NCBI GenBank assembly: GCA_944321085.1
Contig: CALUJY010000009.1
Span: 1-64,000, forward strand
DNA: 64,000 bases
Source: an uncultured Barnesiella sp.
Lineage (GTDB): Bacteria; Bacteroidota; Bacteroidia; Bacteroidales; Barnesiellaceae_A
Direction: 5' to 3'
Under the pieces are notes generated by a model that did no database searches, was not told the DNA's origin, and was given only the letters and a program-made list of their open reading frames with translations. The position numbers and the translations under genes were made by a program. Shown piece after piece: positions 25,887-35,158 of this stretch (positions within the stretch are counted from its first letter, which is position 1; each line of letters starts with the position of its first letter).

Positions 25887-25917
25887 TTGCAGGTTTACCT
25901 TAAAACAAATATCTTTG
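25887..25917 (+). promoter_or_regulatory. promoter of the CstA-like gene
   Basis: TTGC at 25887-25890, 19 bp, then TATCTTTG at 25910-25917. It lies 45 bp before ATG 25963. Confidence 0.55.
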
Positions 25918-25962
25918 TCGTATATTTTGTAACATAGTATAACACACATAAGCGAGTAAATC

Positions 25963-27453
25963 ATGATTTCTTTTATAGTAGCGCTGATATTGCTTGTCGG
26001 CGGTTATTTTGTGTATGGAAAGTTGGTAGAACGTATCTTCGGAGTAGATAGCAGCAGACCAACGCCTGCCATTACCAAAGCCGACGGGATAGACTACGTA
26101 GCCATGCCCACGTGGAGAGTCTTTCTCATACAGTTTCTCAACATAGCCGGATTAGGTCCTATTTTCGGAGCTATTATGGGTATTTTGTTCGGCCCGGCAG
26201 CCTATTTATGGATTGTATTCGGTACGATATTCGCCGGTGCCGTGCATGATTATCTCTCGGGTATGATGTCGTTGCGGCGTGATGGCATGAGCCTTCCCGA
26301 GATAGTAGGCGAGGAGTTGGGCACGGGCGTGAAGCAAGTTATGCGGGCTTTTGCCCTATTGCTGCTTATTTTGGTAGGCGCTGTCTTTGTTATCAATCCG
26401 GCCGATTTGCTGGCAGGCCTTACAGTAACTTATGCTTCTGATGCCTCGGGAAATTTGCCCGGTTGGTTGCAGCAAATCAATGCCGTTATGCCTATTCAAT
26501 GGTGGTGGGTAGCCATAGTTTTCCTATACTATATGCTGGCTATGCTTCTGCCCATAGACAAGCTGATAGGCCGATTATATCCTATATTCGGTTTTGCATT
26601 GCTATTTATGGCCGTAGGCATTTTGGTCATGCTGTTTGCCCATGCCGATGCGCTTCCCGAATTGACGGATGGACTTTATAACAGACATCCCCAAAGCGCC
26701 ACAACGCCTATATTCCCTATGATGTTTATTACAATAGCTTGTGGAGCCATATCGGGATTCCATGCCACGCAATCGCCATTGATGGCTCGTTGCTTGAAAA
26801 ACGAGCGTATGGGACGTCCCGTATTTTACGGGGCAATGGTTACCGAGGGTATCGTTGCTCTTATTTGGGCTGCCGCCGCTGTCGCTTTTACGGGCTCTTT
26901 CGAAAACCTTTCGCACTACTTGTCCGGCAGCACGCCAGCGGTGCTCGTAAACGAAATATCGACCGGTTGGTTGGGCGCATTTGGTGGGTTCTTGGCATTG
27001 CTGGGGGTGGTATTTGCTCCTATAACATCGGGCGATACAGCCTTGCGGTCGGCACGTCTCATTGCCGCCGATTTCTTGCACTTTGACCAGTCGCGTCTGC
27101 GTAACAGGATTATCATCTCGCTCCCTATCTTTGCAGCGTCGTTTGCTATTATGATGGTCGATTTCGATGTTCTGTGGCGTTATTTTGCATGGTGTAACCA
27201 AACCCTTTCGGTATTTACCCTGTGGGCTATAACCGTGTGGTTGGCTCGCGCAGGCAAGTGCTATTGGATTTCGCTTATCCCGGCACTCTTTATGACTGTG
27301 GTCACTATCACCTACATCTTTTATGCTCTCGAGGGGTTTGCACTCAATCATACACTCTCTACTGTAATAGGTGTGTTGGTGGCTGTGTTGTTTGCGGCCT
27401 TGTTCGTGCGATTCTTACGCTTGCAGTCGTCCAAGAAAGTGATGCAAGGGTAA
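25963..27453 (+). CDS. carbon starvation protein A (CstA) family permease
   Basis: 496 aa, the shorter CstA form, with a dozen or more membrane helices. Family marks: GGYFVYGKLVERIFGVD at the start, GLGPIFGAIMGILFGPAAYLWIVFG, AGAVHDYLSGMMSLR, GFHATQSPLMARC and FAPITSGDTALRSAR. CstA proteins take up peptides or pyruvate on carbon limitation; which applies here is not known. It is convergent with an ECF sigma gene 26 bp downstream, with no obvious terminator between. Confidence 0.88.
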   Translation: MISFIVALILLVGGYFVYGKLVERIFGVDSSRPTPAITKADGIDYVAMPTWRVFLIQFLNIAGLGPIFGAIMGILFGPAAYLWIVFGTIFAGAVHDYLSGMMSLRRDGMSLPEIVGEELGTGVKQVMRAFALLLLILVGAVFVINPADLLAGLTVTYASDASGNLPGWLQQINAVMPIQWWWVAIVFLYYMLAMLLPIDKLIGRLYPIFGFALLFMAVGILVMLFAHADALPELTDGLYNRHPQSATTPIFPMMFITIACGAISGFHATQSPLMARCLKNERMGRPVFYGAMVTEGIVALIWAAAAVAFTGSFENLSHYLSGSTPAVLVNEISTGWLGAFGGFLALLGVVFAPITSGDTALRSARLIAADFLHFDQSRLRNRIIISLPIFAASFAIMMVDFDVLWRYFAWCNQTLSVFTLWAITVWLARAGKCYWISLIPALFMTVVTITYIFYALEGFALNHTLSTVIGVLVAVLFAALFVRFLRLQSSKKVMQG

Positions 27454-27479
27454 CATGCTATTGCAGTTGCCATGACAAG

Positions 27480-27983
27480 TTAAAGTTGGCTCTTGTCGAG
27501 AAACAACGCAAGACTTTGTCGGGCGCGTGCAATACGGCTTTTTACCGTTCCGATGGCGATATTTTGTCGGGCGGCAATCTCTTCGTAGCCGTATCCTTGT
27601 GCTAACAACCAAATGGTATCGCGCTGTGCCGCCGGCAATTTGCTGAGAGCTGTTTGTATGTCGTAACCGGTACCGATATGTGGGTCATATCCTCTCTCGG
27701 GTAAATCGGAAGTTCCCGGACGAGAGCGGTATTTGTAGTCGCGCACCGAATTGAGGTAGAGATGCAGCAGGTGCTTGTATCCCCAGCCGATGAAGTTATT
27801 GTCTTGGTAGAGATGACTTTTTTCGAGCAGACGCAATATGGTATCTTGCAAGAGGTCGTCGGCTTCGTCGGTCGTGGCGGCAAAGTGTAACGCATGCCGC
27901 CGCAAGGCGGGAATAGAGGCGACAAGCAATGAGCAGTATAGGTCGTGTGTCATCATTATCGTGAAGGCATGAGTAGTAGGCAT
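27480..27983 (-). CDS. ECF-type RNA polymerase sigma factor
   Basis: About 167 aa. Region 2: LRRHALHFAATTDEADDLLQDTILRLLEK with the DDLLQDT core motif, and a W-containing region 2.4 (FIGWGYKHLLHLYLNSVRD). Region 4: LPAAQRDTIWLLAQGYGYEEIAARQNIAIGTVKSRIARARQSL, a clear helix-turn-helix. No anti-sigma gene adjoins it. The start is uncertain: ATGs at 28091, 27983 and 27956 are all in frame; 27983 is a compromise, and 27956 also covers all of region 2. I saw no -7 box just upstream. Confidence 0.85.
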   Translation of the reverse strand: MPTTHAFTIMMTHDLYCSLLVASIPALRRHALHFAATTDEADDLLQDTILRLLEKSHLYQDNNFIGWGYKHLLHLYLNSVRDYKYRSRPGTSDLPERGYDPHIGTGYDIQTALSKLPAAQRDTIWLLAQGYGYEEIAARQNIAIGTVKSRIARARQSLALFLDKSQL

Positions 27984-28468
27984 GTCCCTATTATTTGTCG
28001 ATTTTTCTATCGTTCTGTTGTAAAATAGCGTGTAGAGTGTGTTGTAAGCCTCTTTTGTAGGGCTTGACAGCCTTGTGCTGCTATTTGGCATTTTGCTTTT
28101 TCGCTGTTATAGGGTAGTGTAGGGGCGATTGTTTTTCTCTTTCTTTTTTTGTCGATGATGAGATAAAGTCTGTTCGCAATATTTTTATGCTAAATATCGC
28201 TATATTATATATTTGTTATGCTAAAATATGAAATATTTTATATTCTACCCGCCTTGTTAGGCGGTGACAAGAAAAAGAGAATGGTGCATGAAGTTGCGAT
28301 AAAAAAGGGTGCAGGGGTATGACCAAATCGATATTTTAGGCTAATTTTGCGGGCGAAAACCGCTTTATGCGGGGTATGACGAAGAGGTTGGCGCAGAGAA
28401 ATCGATGCCCGGCACGATGCCGCAGCTATTCGGACAGATTGCGCTGTAAGCGGTAAAAAGAAACGACT
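27984..28468. other. region between the ECF sigma gene and the PHP phosphatase
   Basis: About 480 bp, AT-rich in the centre. Two plus-strand -7 boxes are seen: TATATTTG (28208-28215) and TAATTTTG (28342-28349). An 8-bp inverted repeat taaaatat-gaa-atatttta (28222-28240) sits at the first predicted transcription start. A long minus-strand frame (28238-29224) is a shadow of the phosphatase gene. Confidence 0.5.
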
Positions 28469-29311
28469 ATGCAATATAACCTTGTCAACTATCACTCCCA
28501 CTGCGATTTCTGTGACGGGCGCGCACCGATGGAGGCTTTTGTCGAGGCTGCTATCGCCCGTGGCATGAATGCCTATGGCATAAGCTCGCATACAGAGTCG
28601 CCCGAGCCCGGACGCACATTGCGACGTGACACGTATGCGGCCTATTTTGCCGAGATAGCGCGTCTTCGCGAGAAGTACAAGCGTCAGATAGAGTTGTATG
28701 CTGCCTTGGAGATAGATTATATCGACGAGGAACGCAATGCCGTTTCGCCTATGTACAGCAAGATGCCTCTCGATTATACGATTGGGTCGATACATTTTAT
28801 TCCGGCACCCGATGGCGGGTGGATGAGTGTCGATGGTGCATACGACGGATTTCGCGAACGACTTGGTGCCCGATTTGGTAACGATGTGCGTACTGTTGTG
28901 GAATTGTTCTACGAGCAAAGTCGCAAAATGGTGGCGACAGGAGGTTTTACGATATGCGGCCATGCCGATAAGATTGCTCTCAACGCGTCGTGCTTTGCTC
29001 CCGATATTACAAGCGAACCGTGGTACGAAGAACTTGCCTATCGTCACCTTTCTTCGTTGGCGGGTAAAGACTTTTTGGTAGAAGTCAATACGAAGGCGTG
29101 GGAGCAACATCATCGTCTCTTTCCGTCGGTCGAATGGTTTCCGCTGTTGCGTCGATTGGGCTTGAAATTGGTGGTCAATTCCGATTGTCACTATCCCGAA
29201 CGAGTCGATTCGGGGCGTTTTCAAGCCTTGCAGCTATTGCGTCAAGTCGGTATAGAGCGCGTGTGGGAATTGCATGCAGGACGCTGGGCTGCCGTTCCTA
29301 TCTGCGTGTGA
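28469..29311 (+). CDS. PHP-domain histidinol-phosphatase-like protein
   Basis: 280 aa. The PHP metal motif NYHSHCDFCDGRAPMEAF opens the protein, followed by YGISSHTES, LEIDYID, IGSIHF, GHADKI and VNSDCHYPE, supplying the His/Asp/Glu residues of the trinuclear metal site. This is the HisK type of histidinol phosphatase (histidine pathway step 9). No other his gene lies nearby, so another phosphoester substrate is possible. Confidence 0.85.
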   Translation: MQYNLVNYHSHCDFCDGRAPMEAFVEAAIARGMNAYGISSHTESPEPGRTLRRDTYAAYFAEIARLREKYKRQIELYAALEIDYIDEERNAVSPMYSKMPLDYTIGSIHFIPAPDGGWMSVDGAYDGFRERLGARFGNDVRTVVELFYEQSRKMVATGGFTICGHADKIALNASCFAPDITSEPWYEELAYRHLSSLAGKDFLVEVNTKAWEQHHRLFPSVEWFPLLRRLGLKLVVNSDCHYPERVDSGRFQALQLLRQVGIERVWELHAGRWAAVPICV

Positions 29312-29432
29312 GAGCTATTCCTCGCGTCGGTCGATGGCAGACGATTTCTTGAGGCGGTGATGACAGGCATTGTCGTCTGTACCGGTCGGGAGGTTATAAT
29401 GTATGATATGTTCTTCGGGATAATAAAGGCTC

Positions 29433-29468
29433 GGGGCTGCAACGAATTGAATAGTTCGTTGCAACCCC
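29433..29468. terminator. hairpin between the convergent phosphatase and ROK genes
   Basis: A 14-bp stem with one mismatch (ggggctgcaacgaa/ttcgttgcaacccc) and an 8-nt loop. A T-rich tract follows on the plus strand (aaattatttcttg) and a short one on the minus strand, so it may serve both genes. Confidence 0.6.
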
Positions 29469-29526
29469 GTAAATTATTTCTTGTGATTGCCGCTTATGCT
29501 ATTTGCGGCGGCAGATAATATAGTCT

Positions 29527-30510
29527 TTATTTGGCTTCCCAACCCAGAGCGCTGGCACCCAAGACGGCGGCATCGCCCTCTTTCAGTTCTGAAAGCAGTA
29601 TGCTGGTCTTGCCTCTGAAAATAGGCAGGATATTGCGTTCCAAACTTTCGCGGATGGGGCGCATCAGCAATTCGCCCGATTTGGTAAGGCCGCCGAAAAG
29701 AATGATGGCTTTCGGGCTCGAGAAAGCAATAAAGTCGGCAAAGGCTTCGCCTAACATATTGCCTGTAAATTCATATACTTCACGAGCCAGTTGGTCGCCG
29801 GCAATAGCAGCGTCGTACACATCTTTCGATGTAATCTCGTCGAGGGGAAGGTTGCGCAACAGAGAGTCGTCTTTGCGAGTCTCCAAATATTCGCGAGCCG
29901 TGCGTGCTACACCTGTGGCCGAGGCGTATGCTTCGAGGCAACCCGAACGGCCGCAGCCGCAAAGGCGTCCGTTATTACGGCGCATGATGACGTGCCCCAA
30001 TTCGCCTGCAAAACCGTCGTGTCCATATACCACCTGTCCGTTGATAACGATACCGCTGCCTACGCCTGTGCCTAACGTTATCATGATAAAATCTTTCATG
30101 CCTCGGGCTGCACCGTAGGTCATTTCGCCAATGGCAGCAGCATTAGCATCGTTGGTGATGGCAACGGGAATGCCGAATTTTTCGCGTAGCGTCTCGGCAA
30201 ACGGTATGATTTCGAGGCGTTTGCCATCTTTCATCCAATACAGGTTGGGAGCATACTCTATGTTGCCGGTGTAATAGTTGGCATTGGGGGCGCCTACGCC
30301 GATACCTGCAATCTGACCGACGAGGTTCTCTTGTTCTACTATACGGGTTATTTCGTTATAAAGTTGACCGATATACTCGTCAAACTCAACGTGTTTGCTT
30401 GTTTTGATAGCGCCTCCCGCAAGGATGGTGCCGCGAGTATCAACAATTCCGAAGGTTGTGTTCGTACCACCTATGTCGATACCGACTACATAAGGTTTGT
30501 CTAATGCCAT
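29527..30510 (-). CDS. ROK family sugar kinase, glucokinase-like
   Basis: 327 aa. ATP-binding loop DIGGTNTTFGIVD near the start, catalytic aspartate in TNDANAAAIGE, and the ROK signature HVIMRRNNGRLCGCGRSGCLEAYAS with the zinc-binding CGCGRSGC. There is no N-terminal helix-turn-helix, so it is a kinase and not a NagC-type regulator. Glucose is the most likely substrate by family resemblance. A minus-strand -7 box TACTTTTG (complement of 30590-30597) lies 80 bp upstream. Confidence 0.9.
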   Translation of the reverse strand: MALDKPYVVGIDIGGTNTTFGIVDTRGTILAGGAIKTSKHVEFDEYIGQLYNEITRIVEQENLVGQIAGIGVGAPNANYYTGNIEYAPNLYWMKDGKRLEIIPFAETLREKFGIPVAITNDANAAAIGEMTYGAARGMKDFIMITLGTGVGSGIVINGQVVYGHDGFAGELGHVIMRRNNGRLCGCGRSGCLEAYASATGVARTAREYLETRKDDSLLRNLPLDEITSKDVYDAAIAGDQLAREVYEFTGNMLGEAFADFIAFSSPKAIILFGGLTKSGELLMRPIRESLERNILPIFRGKTSILLSELKEGDAAVLGASALGWEAK

Positions 30511-30697
30511 ATTACTCGTAAGATTATGAGGTTAATGTTCAGTGCCTTGTCTGCGAAGTAGATGAAAAACAGTTCGCATTAAGGCATAGCAAAAGTAGCA
30601 ATTATTTGCATAATGATGTGCGATATTGACAGAAAAAATGGCAAAAAATATTGTGAAATCTCACTCTATACTATTGTAGATGCGATATACATCCTCG

Positions 30698-30721
30698 TTT
30701 TGCAAACTATGCTTTGCAAAA
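30698..30721. promoter_or_regulatory. operator-like tandem palindromes upstream of fabI
   Basis: ttttgcaaa, 6 bp, tttgcaaaa: a perfect inverted repeat with 9-bp arms. Each arm itself contains the 8-bp palindrome TTTGCAAA (30699-30706 and 30713-30720), 14 bp apart centre to centre. It ends 29 bp before the fabI -7 box, covering the -33 region and just upstream of it. A dimeric regulator site is likely; the protein is unknown. Confidence 0.5.
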
Positions 30722-30750
30722 CAGTGTATAATATATATAGTAAAAATCAT

Positions 30751-30758
30751 TATCTTTG
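30751..30758 (+). promoter_or_regulatory. -7 box of fabI
   Basis: TATCTTTG, an exact match. No TTTG or TTGC lies at 19 bp; that region is a run of at/ta steps. It lies 53 bp before the ATG. Confidence 0.45.
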
Positions 30759-30811
30759 TCGCTCGAAAAGGCGTGCGGATATTCGCATTGCCAATAAAGT
30801 AGAAAAAGATT

Positions 30812-31669
30812 ATGAGTTACAATTTGTTGAAAGGTAAACGCGGTATCATTTTCGGTGCTTTGAATGACATGTCCATTGCATGGAAAGTTGCCGAGCGTGC
30901 CGTTGAAGAAGGCGCTGTCGTTACACTCAGTAACACTCCTGTTGCCGTAAGGATGGGGCAGATTGACGAATTGAGTCACAAACTGAATGCACCGGTTATA
31001 GCAGCCGATGCAACCAATGTCGATGACCTTGCCCATGTATTCGACGAGTCTATCAAATTGCTGGGTGGAAAAATCGACTTCGTGCTCCACTCCATCGGTA
31101 TGTCGCCCAATGTGCGCAAGAAACGTCCTTATGACGACCTCGACTATGATATGCTCTCGAAGACGCTCGATATTTCGGCCGTTTCGTTCCATAAAATGAT
31201 ACAGACTGCCAAGAAGATGGATGCCATCAATGAGTATGGTTCCATTGTTGCTCTCTCTTATGTGGCAGCACAGCGTACACTCTTCGGTTATAACGATATG
31301 GCCGATGCCAAAGCGTTGTTGGAGTCTATTGCACGTAGCTTCGGTTACATATACGGCCGCGAGAAAAACGTACGTATCAACACCATATCGCAGTCGCCTA
31401 CAATGACTACTGCCGGTAGCGGTGTGAAAGGAATGGAGAAGCTCATGGACTTTGCCAATCGCATGTCGCCTCTTGGTAATGCCAATGCCGATGATTGTGC
31501 TGACTATTGCATCACGCTTTTCAGCGACCTCACACGCAAAGTTACCATGCAAAACCTCTATCACGATGGCGGTTTCTCGAGCATGGGTATGAGCTTGCGT
31601 GCCATGGACCAATACAGCAAGAGCTTCGACGAGTATCGTAACGAAAAAGGTGAAATTGTCTACGGATAA
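30812..31669 (+). CDS. fabI: enoyl-[acyl-carrier-protein] reductase (NADH)
   Basis: 285 aa. The last reductive step of each fatty-acid elongation cycle. The SDR-like fold starts with GKRGIIFGALNDMSIAWKVAE (cofactor loop), then HSIGMSP, and the FabI catalytic pair YNDMADAKA (Tyr, six residues, Lys). The substrate-binding loop SQSPTMTTAGSGVKG lies where E. coli has SGPIRTLAASGI. Like other Bacteroidetes FabI it is longer than the E. coli form and ends in a C-terminal extension. It is a single-gene unit between a palindromic operator and a strong terminator. Confidence 0.94.
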   Translation: MSYNLLKGKRGIIFGALNDMSIAWKVAERAVEEGAVVTLSNTPVAVRMGQIDELSHKLNAPVIAADATNVDDLAHVFDESIKLLGGKIDFVLHSIGMSPNVRKKRPYDDLDYDMLSKTLDISAVSFHKMIQTAKKMDAINEYGSIVALSYVAAQRTLFGYNDMADAKALLESIARSFGYIYGREKNVRINTISQSPTMTTAGSGVKGMEKLMDFANRMSPLGNANADDCADYCITLFSDLTRKVTMQNLYHDGGFSSMGMSLRAMDQYSKSFDEYRNEKGEIVYG

Positions 31670-31726
31670 GTTATCGTGAAAATGAGGCAATTTCCTTGTT
31701 TTCAGTTTTATATCATATTAGGGTGC

Positions 31727-31760
31727 GGCAGTTGCCTTTACAGGCAACTGCCCGTTTTTT
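31727..31760 (+). terminator. terminator of fabI
   Basis: An 11-bp perfect stem ggcagttgcct/aggcaactgcc with loop ttac, then cg and six T. Confidence 0.9.
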
Positions 31761-31901
31761 GTCCCTTTATGGAGCGGGAGCTATTCCCGCTCAATGCCAT
31801 CCTCCTCCCGAAAGTGGTTTTGTCCATTGTCAGACACATATGTTGCATTGATATGCTTGAAAAGTGTGTTGTAGAGATAGTTGATAAAAACAATGGATGT
31901 T

Positions 31902-31932
31902 TTGTTAGAGATTGAAATAATTAATATATTTG
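31902..31932 (+). promoter_or_regulatory. promoter of the secreted-protein gene
   Basis: TTTG at 31902-31905, 19 bp, then TATATTTG at 31925-31932: a full match to the Bacteroidetes consensus. The ATG is 55 bp downstream. Confidence 0.65.
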
Positions 31933-31987
31933 AGCCGCAAAAAAACTTGCCTTAACCTTATAAAACAATCTAAAACAACAGACACCA

Positions 31988-34900
31988 ATGAAGAAATTTT
32001 TACTTTGTGTGTGCACAGCGGCAGCTCTTCCGTTAGTTGCCAATGCCGATTATCGTATGTGGACGGAAGATCGCTATGGCGATTCTATGGGGTCTTCTAC
32101 TGGTATAACCAAGCAGACCTATTCGTTTTATGATGAGAACGATTTGCTTGTACGCAAGGTACAAAACGGTATGCAACTTGATGGTAATTGGACGCCCGAC
32201 TACATTTATATATATGAGTACAGCGACGGTCAATTACAACGATACTATTACCGTCAATGGCAGGCTGTATATGACCGTTGGAGCGCAGCCAAGGACAGCA
32301 CCGTTTATACATACGACGAGCAAGGCCGCCTTATCGAAGAGGTATTGTGGTGGCGCACTACTCCCACTGTGTACAGGGACATCAATACCTATACATGGGA
32401 AGGTGAGAACATGGTGTCGCACAAATACGAGATAGATAACAATGGCAACCGTTCCACTTCGTGGACTCGCACTTACTCCGATTTTGTCGAAGGCGTGGCT
32501 AATTTGCCTCAGAAAGAGGAGAGCGTAGGCCAGTACGCCTCCAATACATACACGAAAACCTATACTTATGACGACCAATACCATGTTACGCTCATTGAGC
32601 AGGTAGATGCCGACGGTAATCCTACTGGCAAGGAGGAATATACCTACGATGACAAAGGTATCTGCACTTCGAAGGTCGTTTACAGTTATAGTAATGGTGC
32701 TTATGTAAACAAATCGAAAGTAGAGCGTAACGCTCTCGGCAATGACCAATACGGACGTTACGAGTATTCGTGGAGTTCAAGCAACTCCGAATGGTCGGTC
32801 AACGGTGTTCATTATGTAGAGACTTATGTTGAGAGTGATGGAACATCTTCTCCCCGTAACATGACGATTGAAAATGCCGTTTCGGCAGAAAATCCTGTGG
32901 CTGTGAAGATTGCTTGCGATGAGCCTGCTTCTCCCGTTGCCGGTGCGCAATATGCTTTGTGGCGCGATTGGGAACCGGTCGATACCGTAGCCGCCGCCAA
33001 TGGTAAGGTCGAGTTCCTTGACGTAAAGGCTACCTTGGGTGTACATACTTATTATGTACAGACTATCGATGACGCTCTCGGATACGGCATTTCCACTCCG
33101 CAAGACTTCGTTGTTGAGATAGACCTCCCCGCAATTTCCAACTTGCGTGCTTTGGGTGGTTATAAAGGCACATTCGAAGATCCTCAGTCTGGAACTTACG
33201 ACACCTATTATCTCAAACTGGCATGGGATGCTCCCAAAACCGAACTCGAAGTATTGCATTACGAAATATATGAGCAAGGATTTGGTATTCCTATCGTGGT
33301 TACCGAAGATAACGCCACAACATATGACTTCTCGGTGGCTGTGGGCAACTCGGTGACTATCCGTGTAGATGCAGTTTATGAGTATGGCGTATCGGAGGGC
33401 GAGTTTGTTACGCTCAACTTCAACCGCGAAGCCGATTACGAAACTGTCAACGCCATGACCCAAAAAGACACTTATGGTGATGTTATGGGGTTCACCGGAA
33501 AATCAGGTATCTCTTATTACCTCTATAACGACGAGAACAAGATTATCCGTGAGTATGCCGTGGGCGTAGGTTATGACGGCGTTATCACTCCTGAACACCG
33601 CTACTACTATATGTATGACGAGAATGGCAATCTCTCGGAAACCTACAATTATCAGTATGTGGCAACTGCCGGTTCTTGGAGCGACATGAAAGAGCACGTA
33701 ACCTATACCTACGACGAACAAGGCCGTCTCATCGAGAAAGTCGATGGTCAGTGGGGCGACAAGTATGTATATACTTATGATTCTTTTATGCAGACCGAGA
33801 CCTATCTTGTAGGTGGTTCTACCGAAATGTGGACTAAAACGTACATCTTCATGAGCGGTGACCAGCCAGATATGATGGAATCGACCGGTATGTACGAGAC
33901 ATACAATTTCAGTGAGTACTATTATTACGACGAGGAAGGCCGTCTCACCGAGATGGAGAGCACCTATAATGCTGACAGCTCTCCTAAGGAGAAAGTGACC
34001 TACGAGTATGACGAGCGTGGTATGGTAGTGGAAAAAGTCACTTATGTGGGACGTAATGGCGTCTATGAGGAGTCTTCGCGTGAGTTGCGCGAATACATGG
34101 GCAACGGTCAGTACAAGATTTGGACTGAGAGCTATGACGAAACAGATGGCTGGTATGACAATGGTATATACTCTGTTGAGCGTTATGTCGACCTCAACCC
34201 ACAATCGGCTCCCCAAAATGTTACTGTCGAGAACGTTTCTACTGCCGATGCTCCCAATAGCGTTGTTGTGACTGCTCAGATGAATACCCCCGTCGTTCCC
34301 AATGCTGCTTACGTGCTCTATCGCGGATGGCAGGCTGTCGATACGGTTGCTGCCAACGGAACTACCATCACATTTACCGATGCTAACGTTGTGAACGGTA
34401 CATACGAGTATATCGTACAATCTGTCGATAGCGTTTCGGGTTACGGTTATAATGTATCAGATCCCGCCGAGTTCGTTATGGATACCGAGCTTCCCGAGGT
34501 TGCTTTGTTTGAACAACTCGCAAGTACCGAGGGTGAGTACAGCGACCCGCAGAATGGCATGACCTTGCCCGTTTATTGGGTACATTTCAAATGGGAAGCT
34601 CCGGCTACCGACTTCGAGGTTCTCGAGTACCGTATCTATCAGGACGGTCAGCCCACTCCTACGGTTGTTCATACCGATATGACTTCTCTCGTCGACAGCG
34701 TTTGGGTATATCGCGAAGTGGACTTCCCCGAATATCAGCAAACAGAGACAGAGTTGCGCATCACCGTGGTATACTCGATTGGCGAGTCTGCGGGATATGA
34801 GATTCCTCTCATTGTCGATTACAGCTCGGTCGCTGATGTACGCAACGTTCCTCAGGCATACGTTGTCGGCCGCTACCTCTATGTAGCTCCTGCAGCCGAA

Positions 34901-35044
34901 GTCAGCATCTACAATGCCGGTGGTATGCTTATGGGCGAGTATTGCAATAGCGAGCGCGTTGATTTGGGTAACCTTAGCAACGGCGTTTATGTTGTCCGTG
35001 TCAAAGTGGGTGAGAATGTTCAAGTTGTGAAAATCGCACGTTAA
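31988..35044 (+). CDS. large secreted protein with tandem-duplicated YD-repeat/Fn3-like modules and T9SS-type C-terminus
   Basis: 1018 aa with a signal peptide (MKKFLLCVCTAAALPLVANA). The chain is an internal tandem duplication. Module A spans about 22-482 and module B about 483-945. Each begins with a stretch of Tyr-rich, RHS/YD-like repeats (YTYDEQGRLIE occurs in both) followed by a Fn3-like part (starts near 288 PRNMTIENA and near 740 PQNVTVENV; each contains VDTVAA and a DPQ[SN]G segment). The last 70 residues end in GVYVVRVKVGENVQVVKIAR, matching the end of T9SS type A sorting domains, which direct export across the outer membrane and surface attachment. No catalytic motif was found; binding or adhesion is likelier than enzymatic activity. 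It is the first of three consecutive secreted proteins. Confidence 0.8.
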   Translation: MKKFLLCVCTAAALPLVANADYRMWTEDRYGDSMGSSTGITKQTYSFYDENDLLVRKVQNGMQLDGNWTPDYIYIYEYSDGQLQRYYYRQWQAVYDRWSAAKDSTVYTYDEQGRLIEEVLWWRTTPTVYRDINTYTWEGENMVSHKYEIDNNGNRSTSWTRTYSDFVEGVANLPQKEESVGQYASNTYTKTYTYDDQYHVTLIEQVDADGNPTGKEEYTYDDKGICTSKVVYSYSNGAYVNKSKVERNALGNDQYGRYEYSWSSSNSEWSVNGVHYVETYVESDGTSSPRNMTIENAVSAENPVAVKIACDEPASPVAGAQYALWRDWEPVDTVAAANGKVEFLDVKATLGVHTYYVQTIDDALGYGISTPQDFVVEIDLPAISNLRALGGYKGTFEDPQSGTYDTYYLKLAWDAPKTELEVLHYEIYEQGFGIPIVVTEDNATTYDFSVAVGNSVTIRVDAVYEYGVSEGEFVTLNFNREADYETVNAMTQKDTYGDVMGFTGKSGISYYLYNDENKIIREYAVGVGYDGVITPEHRYYYMYDENGNLSETYNYQYVATAGSWSDMKEHVTYTYDEQGRLIEKVDGQWGDKYVYTYDSFMQTETYLVGGSTEMWTKTYIFMSGDQPDMMESTGMYETYNFSEYYYYDEEGRLTEMESTYNADSSPKEKVTYEYDERGMVVEKVTYVGRNGVYEESSRELREYMGNGQYKIWTESYDETDGWYDNGIYSVERYVDLNPQSAPQNVTVENVSTADAPNSVVVTAQMNTPVVPNAAYVLYRGWQAVDTVAANGTTITFTDANVVNGTYEYIVQSVDSVSGYGYNVSDPAEFVMDTELPEVALFEQLASTEGEYSDPQNGMTLPVYWVHFKWEAPATDFEVLEYRIYQDGQPTPTVVHTDMTSLVDSVWVYREVDFPEYQQTETELRITVVYSIGESAGYEIPLIVDYSSVADVRNVPQAYVVGRYLYVAPAAEVSIYNAGGMLMGEYCNSERVDLGNLSNGVYVVRVKVGENVQVVKIAR

Positions 35045-35062
35045 GTGAAACAATGATGTGAT

Positions 35063-35110
35063 AAATATGGGAAGTCTCTTTTGCAGGCTTCCCATATTTC
35101 TATTTTTTTT
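35063..35110 (+). terminator. terminator after the first secreted protein
   Basis: A 12-bp perfect stem (35063-35074 with 35088-35099) is followed by ctattttttttg. Confidence 0.88.
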
Positions 35111-35158
35111 GCTTTACCTATTTGTATAATTCAAACTATTGTCTTTACTTTGTGCCTC

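Larger units (their letters stand above)
30511..30811. other. divergent control region of the ROK kinase and fabI
   Basis: 301 bp, AT-rich. It holds the minus-strand -7 box at 30590-30597 for the kinase, and for fabI the paired TTTGCAAA palindromes (30698-30721) and the -7 box at 30751-30758. No gene is seen. Confidence 0.6.
31670..31987. other. 318-bp region between fabI and the secreted-protein genes
   Basis: It holds the fabI terminator (31727-31760) and the promoter of the next gene (31902-31932). Nothing else is recognised. Confidence 0.6.

Noticed and set aside
28238-29224. 328-codon minus-strand ORF
   Set aside because: It overlaps the PHP phosphatase, which carries all metal motifs; the reverse frame has none.
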